A DNA stretch of 43,279 bases from Actinomycetaceae bacterium (GTDB lineage: Bacteria > Actinomycetota > Actinomycetes > Actinomycetales > Actinomycetaceae). The stretch covers positions 62,323 to 105,601 of the forward strand of contig SUUB01000004.1 in assembly GCA_015062745.1 (NCBI GenBank), written 5' to 3'. The position numbers and the translations under genes are program-made. Shown here piece by piece: positions 39,599-43,279 of the stretch. The number at the start of each line of letters is the position of its first letter. The stretch's first letter is position 1. A model generated the notes under the pieces. It worked only from the letters and a program-made list of their open reading frames with translations. It searched no databases and was not told the DNA's origin.

Positions 39599-40080
39599 TG
39601 ACAACCCTCGACATGCAAACGGAGATCTTCACCGGCATCGCTGCGGCCGCTGCCCCTTTTATCACGGCCTTGTTCCAACGCGTGCACTGGTCCTCAGCAG
39701 TGAAGCGGATCGTCGCCCTCGTCGTCTCCGTGGTCCTGGCCACGGTGACCGTCATAGTCAACGGGGTGACGGATTGGTCGGATATTCTCACGGTTGCTGC
39801 CATGGTGATCGCAGGATCCCAGGTGATCTACTCGGCAGTCTACCCGGCAGCGAAGGCCGTCACCCGAGCCGCAACCCCAACCGTGACGACGGAAACCACA
39901 GACCTGCGCCAAGACGCAGGAACGGAAAACATGCCGGACTATGCGACAGCCTCGCTCGACGACACTATCGCAGCAGTGTTGGCCGAAGCCCGGCTGACCG
40001 TCGCCGCTGAAACCGACGACGGCGACGTCGAACTGGTCGAGGATACCGCAGACGTAACAACTGTCCAGGACAACGTTTAG
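39595..40080 (+). CDS. Holin
   Basis: 161 aa from the doublet ATGATG at 39595/39598, whose first start overlaps the endolysin stop. Three hydrophobic spans (about 13-30, 39-58, 63-84: FTGIAAAAAPFITALF, IVALVVSVVLATVTVIVNGV, DILTVAAMVIAGSQVIYSAV) and an acidic cytoplasmic tail. Two adjacent Met codons may give two forms differing by one residue. Last gene before the main late terminator. Confidence 0.85.
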   Translation: MMTTLDMQTEIFTGIAAAAAPFITALFQRVHWSSAVKRIVALVVSVVLATVTVIVNGVTDWSDILTVAAMVIAGSQVIYSAVYPAAKAVTRAATPTVTTETTDLRQDAGTENMPDYATASLDDTIAAVLAEARLTVAAETDDGDVELVEDTADVTTVQDNV

Positions 40081-40097
40081 TCCGCCTATGTTCAAGC

Positions 40098-40140
40098 AGA
40101 TTGGCCCCACCCTTGCCGGGTGGGGCCAATCTTTTTGTTT
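40098..40140 (+). terminator. Strong intrinsic terminator of the late operon
   Basis: AGATTGGCCCCACCC (40098-40112) pairs perfectly with GGGTGGGGCCAATCT (40118-40132), 5-nt loop, followed by TTTTGTTT. Ends the rightward late transcript; on the other strand the AAAAGATTGG end also limits the leftward antitoxin transcript. Confidence 0.93.
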
Positions 40141-40560
40141 CTAGGCGGCGTGACCGCCCGTGTCGTGCGACACCGCCGTCGCGGGAATAAACCATGTCTT
40201 GCCGACCTTCGTCGCCGCCAGTACCCCGGTGTGGATCCTGTGCAGCACTCCCTGCCGTGACAGCCCCAGGACGTCAGCCGCCTGCGATACTGACAGCAGC
40301 TCCGGCAGCGGCTCCAGGCCGTGTATCCGGTCAAACTCCTCACTCGTCCGGACGGTCAGCGCTCGCGGTTCGCCGACCGTGCTAGCGACGGCAAGCAGTG
40401 TCAAGATGGCCTGCTGCAGGCTGTCAGCGGGCAGTGACAGGGTAACGCTCCACCCGTGAGGCGCGGGACCGACAGCGGCGTGATAGTCCGCCAGGCGCTC
40501 GAGCAGATCCTCGTCGCTAAGCGTTGTCGTGATGGTAATAACGCCTGTGTACTCCACCAT
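40141..40560 (-). CDS. HTH antitoxin partner of HicA
   Basis: 139 aa from ATG 40560 (GAAAGGAT upstream). The track's start at 40617 lies in the hairpin. The N-terminal ~95 residues are alpha/beta (YTGVITITTTLSDEDLLERL, ADSLQQAILTLLAVASTVGE); the C-terminal part is an HTH_17 domain (LLSVSQAADVLGLSRQGVLH, GVLAATKVGKTWFIPATAV). Toxin-first order with an HTH-bearing second protein is typical for HicA modules, although the N terminus is not a recognisable HicB domain. It could alternatively be an excisionase-like regulator. Confidence 0.7.
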   Translation of the reverse strand: MVEYTGVITITTTLSDEDLLERLADYHAAVGPAPHGWSVTLSLPADSLQQAILTLLAVASTVGEPRALTVRTSEEFDRIHGLEPLPELLSVSQAADVLGLSRQGVLHRIHTGVLAATKVGKTWFIPATAVSHDTGGHAA

Positions 40561-40585
40561 TTCGCGGTATCCTTTCTGTGTGTGG

Positions 40586-40617
40586 GTGGCTACCCGGTTG
40601 TTACACCGGGTAGCCAC
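40586..40617 (-). other. 12-bp hairpin between hicA and antitoxin
   Basis: GTGGCTACCCGG (40586-40597) and CCGGGTAGCCAC (40606-40617) pair perfectly with an 8-nt loop. It lies between the toxin stop and the antitoxin ribosome site and has no T-run on the minus strand. It may process or stabilise the antitoxin part of the message. Confidence 0.6.
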
Positions 40618-40622
40618 TCGGC

Positions 40623-40814
40623 CTATCTGCGGAAGCCCGCTCGCCTCAGGTACGCCATCGCATTCTTCAGCGACCGCGACGAGGACGGAGTGCCCGGCAG
40701 TGTCGTGATCAGCGTGCCATCCCGGTACACCTTCACGTGGCCACGGGACGTGCGCTCCGTCGTGAACCCTGCCGCTTCCAGCTCCTTTACGAGCTTCCGC
40801 ACTTCCTTGTCCAT
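40623..40814 (-). CDS. hicA: HicA-family mRNA interferase toxin
   Basis: 63 aa from ATG 40814 (GGAAGGAGG upstream; the GTG at 40823 is too close to it). MDKEVRKLVKELEAAGFT, TSRGHVKVYRDG with the catalytic His, and PGTPSSSRSLKNAMAYLRRA match the HicA double-stranded-RNA-binding-like fold. HicA cleaves mRNA unless bound by its antitoxin. In a prophage it may act in stabilisation or defence. Confidence 0.82.
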   Translation of the reverse strand: MDKEVRKLVKELEAAGFTTERTSRGHVKVYRDGTLITTLPGTPSSSRSLKNAMAYLRRAGFRR

Positions 40815-40844
40815 TCTAACCACCTCCTTCCGTTTGACACTAAT

Positions 40845-40873
40845 ATTCTATCCAATTATTTGTCAATTGACAA
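40845..40873 (-). promoter_or_regulatory. hicA promoter with palindromic operator
   Basis: On the minus strand TTGTCA (40873-40868), 17-bp spacer, TAGAAT (40850-40845). The -35 is part of the perfect palindrome TTGTCAATTGACAA (40860-40873), and a second TTGACA word occurs at 40834. Fits autoregulation by the HTH antitoxin. The surrounding ~60 bases are much more A/T-rich than the prophage average. Confidence 0.65.
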
Positions 40874-40926
40874 GCGGAAGGGTGTGGGGCAGTTGTGTGT
40901 TCTGCCACGTTCCAACTATTGCCCGG

Positions 40927-41178
40927 CTAGGGTGTGAGTTGTTGCTGCGCGCGCTTCACGACGGTTGCCATTGGTAACCCGAGCGCCTCGGCTAGTGCCA
41001 CCACGTCACGCGCATAAAATGGTCTCTGCGCCGCAAGGATCAGATACACCCGGGTCGGAGCTAGGTTTGCTTGGGCAGATACCGTCCGATAGGAGACCCC
41101 TTGCCGAATCATCTCGCTCGTAAAAACTGCCGCGAGTGCACGATCAATAGCCCCTGCCGTAACAGACGTGCGTGCCAT
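40927..41178 (-). CDS. HTH protein, second of a paralogous pair
   Basis: 83 aa, start directly after the stop of the upstream paralog (TGA|ATG). XRE-like HTH: VSYRTVSAQANLAPTRVYLI, LAAQRPFYARDVVALAEALG. It is related to the 91-aa protein at 41179 along its length (shared IDRA/LDHAFA..F.SEM, PFY..DV..L..A..L..ATV). Confidence 0.75.
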   Translation of the reverse strand: MARTSVTAGAIDRALAAVFTSEMIRQGVSYRTVSAQANLAPTRVYLILAAQRPFYARDVVALAEALGLPMATVVKRAQQQLTP

Positions 41179-41454
41179 TCACAACTCCTCGTCACGTTGG
41201 CCTGCGGACTCCATATGCGCCTGGACCTGTTGTAACACGGTGGCGGCATCTAGCTCGAAAGCGTCCGTGAGTCTCTGGACATCGCCGACGTAAAACGGTG
41301 CTCTACCAGCCAGCAGGCGGTGGGCTCGTGTGCGTGAGACCCCCGATAGGGCACTAATCTGATCGTAGGTGTACGCATGTCGCTGCATCTCGCTAAGGAA
41401 GACCCGTGCGAACGCGTGATCAAGCGGGCCGGAGGTCATTGCTGCTCGTACCAT
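41179..41454 (-). CDS. HTH protein, first of a paralogous pair
   Basis: 91 aa located 25 bp downstream of the integrase stop, same strand. XRE-like HTH: YTYDQISALSGVSRTRAHRL, LAGRAPFYVGDVQRLTDAF. The GAGGAGTTGTGA end supplies a ribosome site for its paralog. Possible roles are control of integrase/excision or of the neighbouring HicA module. Confidence 0.75.
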   Translation of the reverse strand: MVRAAMTSGPLDHAFARVFLSEMQRHAYTYDQISALSGVSRTRAHRLLAGRAPFYVGDVQRLTDAFELDAATVLQQVQAHMESAGQRDEEL

Positions 41455-41479
41455 CGTTTAACTCTACCCCGACGGCGGG

Positions 41480-42718
41480 TTATGGTTGCAGATTCGGCAG
41501 CAGCGTCGTCATGTACTGGTCATAGGCGGCAACGGCGTCGAGCTGATCTTCGACTTCGCGGTGCGTGTAGTGGGCGGTCATGTCCTCAGACGAGTGGCCC
41601 ATGATCTCTTGTCGTGTCCGGTCGGCGATGCCGGCGGCCCTCATGAGCGTCGCGGTGGAGTGTCGCAGCGCGTACAGCGGGTAGTGCGGCAGGGCGGCTC
41701 GCTCCAGCATCTCACACCACATGTCATAGTCCCGGCGCGGATGCACCGGCACCCCAGGAGATGTTTCGAACACGAACCGGGCCGGCGGAACGTCAAGCAC
41801 CTCAAAATACCTGGTCATAACCTGTACCGCGAGCGCACCAAGAGCGATCGGCCGGGTTGATCGGACGGACTTGGGTGGGAGGAGCCAGAGACTACCATGC
41901 ACCTGCTCGGCGTCGAGGTGGTCGGGGACGTGGAAGCGGCGGGCGGGACAGTCAGCGGCCCGCTTGCGGCCGCAGGTGTTATGGCAGCCGTGGGCGTACG
42001 ACAGGGCGGCGAGTTCGCGGGTGAGGGATACCCAGGCGGCTCCTGGCGTCAGGTCGAGGCGGTAGAGCTCGAGACCGAGTATCTCACCCTGTCGGGCGGA
42101 GGTGAGCAGGGCGAGGATGACACGGGCAAGGTAGGGCTGGTCCGCGTTGGCGGTGATGAGCTGCACGAGGTGCTCTGGCGGCATGGCGTCCCGGCGGCCT
42201 GTCTTCGCGCGGGGAGCATCGGCGGCGCGCACCGGGTTCCGGCGGATAAGCCCCTTCCTTTCGGCGTCGGCGAAGGCGCGGCCGAGGATCCGATGTGTTT
42301 GGAGTGCGCTCGCGGCGGCCCCGCCGCTGTCGATGATTCCGGCGGTTACGCGCTCGATATCGAGTGGCGTGATTTTGTCGAGGTGCCGCCGGCCGATGAC
42401 GGGCAGGACATGTAGCTCGATCTTGGATCGGTATCCGTCCCACGTGGAGGGTTTGAGCGTGGTGCGGCGTAGGGTGAGCCAGTCGGTGAGGTAGGTGGCC
42501 ACGGTCGGTGTTTGGGTGGCGAGGTCTCCGGCGGCGTCGAGCTCGCGGCGCATCTCCGCCAACTTTCGCTGCGCGACGCTTTTGGTCCGGCCGGTGCGTA
42601 CCTTCCGGCGCTGCTTCCCCGTGAGCGGATCGGACGGGAGGGTGAGGGCAGCGCACCACTTACCGTCGGCCCGCTGGTAGATCGATCCGGATCCGGCGTC
42701 CCGACGCTTCGTCGCCAT
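41480..42718 (-). CDS. int: Tyrosine-family integrase
   Basis: 412 aa. An N-terminal arm-binding domain (GSIYQRADGKWCAALTLP), a core-binding SAM-like domain (TVATYLTDWLTLRRTTLKPS) and a catalytic domain with Arg in LLTSARQGEILGL, HxxR in ALRHSTATL, His in IMGHSSEDM and Tyr in AHYTH. A Cys/His insert (HGCHNTCGRKRAADCPARR) between strands is usual for actinophage integrases. It inserts the phage into tRNA-Lys at the 46-bp core. ATG 42718 is preceded by GAGGCG. The gene reads away from attR into the prophage. Confidence 0.95.
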   Translation of the reverse strand: MATKRRDAGSGSIYQRADGKWCAALTLPSDPLTGKQRRKVRTGRTKSVAQRKLAEMRRELDAAGDLATQTPTVATYLTDWLTLRRTTLKPSTWDGYRSKIELHVLPVIGRRHLDKITPLDIERVTAGIIDSGGAAASALQTHRILGRAFADAERKGLIRRNPVRAADAPRAKTGRRDAMPPEHLVQLITANADQPYLARVILALLTSARQGEILGLELYRLDLTPGAAWVSLTRELAALSYAHGCHNTCGRKRAADCPARRFHVPDHLDAEQVHGSLWLLPPKSVRSTRPIALGALAVQVMTRYFEVLDVPPARFVFETSPGVPVHPRRDYDMWCEMLERAALPHYPLYALRHSTATLMRAAGIADRTRQEIMGHSSEDMTAHYTHREVEDQLDAVAAYDQYMTTLLPNLQP

Positions 42719-42740
42719 AATCGCCTCACGTCCCCTCGTT

Positions 42741-42761
42741 GGTTAGCTAAATGGTTAGCTA
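42741..42761 (+). promoter_or_regulatory. Probable integrase arm-type sites, right arm
   Basis: GGTTAGCTA at 42741-42749 and 42753-42761, 12-bp period, same orientation as the pair at 6621-6641. They lie in the int leader, so integrase binding could also regulate int. GTCTAGAC, also present at 6699-6706, follows at 42768-42775. Confidence 0.65.
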
Positions 42762-42822
42762 GACCCAGTCTAGACCAGTCAAGACTGGACATCCTAGAAT
42801 GGCGGAATCTCGCGGTTTTTGT

Positions 42823-42838
42823 CGGTATCAGTATACCG
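42823..42838. promoter_or_regulatory. Inverted repeat next to attR core
   Basis: CGGTAT CAGT ATACCG, 6-bp arms, seven bases before the attR core. Possible accessory-factor site for integration or excision. Confidence 0.4.
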
Positions 42839-42845
42839 CACCCAT

Positions 42846-42891
42846 GGACTTTTAATCCGTGGGTTCAGGGTTCGAGTCCCTGTGGGCCTAC
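42846..42891. other. attR, 46-bp core repeat
   Basis: Perfect copy of 6512-6557. It has only the 3' half of tRNA-Lys, so it is not a tRNA gene. Beyond it the sequence continues ACAGAACG rather than ACCACCAG. Confidence 0.97.
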
Positions 42892-42946
42892 AGAACGTCG
42901 GCGGGTGAAGAACTACGGGCGATTCGGAATTCTTGCCCTGTGTGCG

Positions 42947-43045
42947 CACCATCAGACAGCAGAATCACCGCGCCGAAACAACCTGCGGCGTGCGCCTCTC
43001 GTCGGCATACATGGTGAGCTATTTCGCTGGCATACACGGTGAGCT
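42947..43045 (+). other. Diverged copy of the prophage left arm outside attR
   Basis: From GCCGAAACA (42972) to GGTGAGCT (43020) the sequence aligns without gaps to 6580-6628 inside the prophage left end at 35 of 49 positions, and CACCATCAGACAGC upstream resembles CACCAGAAAACAGC next to attL. A 17-bp direct repeat follows: GGCATACATGGTGAGCT at 43004 and GGCATACACGGTGAGCT at 43029, resembling the doubled arm site. It looks like the remnant of an earlier related element at this site. Confidence 0.55.
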
Positions 43046-43089
43046 GCGAGGCGTCTCAGAGCTCCGGCCTCGGAACTCAGGGTTCCTGG

Positions 43090-43145
43090 CCCAGGATTCC
43101 AAACCTAGGCCTCCCAACCCAAGACTCCAAACCCGGAACTCCGAA
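43090..43145. repeat. 14-nt degenerate tandem repeat, four units
   Basis: Units CCCAGGATTCCAAA, CCTAGGCCTCCCAA, CCCAAGACTCCAAA and CCCGGAACTCCGAA follow one another exactly (consensus CCCAGGACTCCAAA). It is non-coding, between attR and the next gene. Confidence 0.6.
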
Positions 43146-43263
43146 CCAATTTCACGCGACTTTCTGCGTATAAGTGCAGCTTGGGACCATCGTGTGCCGT
43201 CGCCCACTTGTGGCTTCGTAGGCTGGTTGTACACGCAAGACAACAGGACGAAGGAGTTTCCTC

Positions 43264-43279
43264 ATGTCAACGCAAGTTC
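43264..43279 (+). CDS. Start of a chromosomal gene (partial)
   Basis: ATG 43264 follows AAGGAG at seven bases. Only MSTQV is visible before the window ends, too little to name the product. The A/T-rich stretch and TTCTGCGTATAAGTG upstream could hold its promoter. Confidence 0.55.

Larger units (their letters stand above)
6512..42891. mobile_element. Complete temperate siphovirus prophage in tRNA-Lys
   Basis: Bounded by a perfect 46-bp repeat of the tRNA 3' half. The prophage carries all modules expected of a functional temperate phage: integrase, repressors, early/replication operon with probable origin, terminase, portal, MuF-like head protein, scaffold, capsid, connectors, tail tube, frameshifted chaperones, tape measure, tail tip, endolysin and holin. 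I saw no disrupted essential gene. Tape measure, tube and chaperone genes and absence of sheath genes indicate a long non-contractile tail. Confidence 0.95.

Noticed and set aside
41897-42415. 172-aa plus-strand ORF
   Set aside because: Antisense of the integrase, which has all catalytic residues.
42846-42891. Second tRNA-Lys
   Set aside because: Only the 3' half is present; it is the attR core.
6512-42891. CRISPR array, transposase or insertion sequence inside the prophage
   Set aside because: No regularly spaced identical repeats with variable spacers and no transposase-like protein were seen on either strand.
43019-43243. 74-aa minus-strand ORF
   Set aside because: Its Gly/Leu/Trp periodicity comes from the 14-nt tandem array; no ribosome site.

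Overview
The window is a stretch of high-G+C actinobacterial chromosome carrying one apparently complete prophage of about 36.4 kb. The host looks actinobacterial because it has a mycothiol synthase (mshD), the prophage carries a WhiB-type regulator and tyrosine integrase of actinophage type, codons are G/C-ending, and GTG starts and ATGA/GTGA overlaps are frequent. The genus cannot be fixed from this sequence; a member of the Actinomycetaceae is a guess.

Left flank (1-6483): the 5' part of ppk1 (leftward, running off the window) with a roughly 250-residue acidic, low-complexity N-terminal extension; a rightward pair made of a small gene interrupted by an in-frame amber codon and a translationally coupled, internally duplicated membrane protein; then a leftward pair of an unknown conserved gene and mshD. 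A tRNA-Lys(UUU) gene (6484-6559) is the integration site.

Prophage (6512-42891): a 46-bp direct repeat of the tRNA 3' half forms attL and attR. Paired GGTTAGCTA repeats with identical 12-bp spacing lie inside each end and are probably integrase arm sites. From left to right: an ImmA-like metallopeptidase and a membrane partner; a lipoprotein gene bracketed by 79-bp direct repeats; a leftward DUF4041/GIY-YIG protein; two leftward HTH repressors facing a rightward HTH gene across an operator-rich switch; a compact early operon (excisionase-like HTH, WhiB plus zinc ribbon, RusA-like resolvase, replication initiator with a probable embedded origin, SSB, DUF4326 protein, many small unknowns); HNH nuclease, small and large terminase, portal; a MuF-type head protein fused to an EndoU-like nuclease with a small acidic probable immunity gene; scaffold, major capsid, connectors, tail tube, frameshifted tail chaperones, a 1222-aa tape measure with an M23 peptidase domain, tail-tip proteins with C1q-like and chitin-binding-like modules; membrane/coiled-coil protein, GH25 endolysin, holin and a strong terminator. 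The right end is leftward: integrase, two paralogous HTH genes, then HicA and an HTH antitoxin. The phage is therefore a temperate siphovirus. When the prophage is circular, the integrase/HicA block and the ImmA/repressor block become neighbours around attP.

Right flank (42892-43279): non-coding sequence that includes a diverged copy of the prophage left arm outside attR, a 14-nt degenerate tandem array, and the first codons of a new rightward gene. The most interesting items are the MuF-EndoU toxin/immunity pair, the probable origin inside the initiator gene, the repeat-bracketed lipoprotein cassette, the ghost attachment arm beyond attR, and the amber-interrupted coupled gene.
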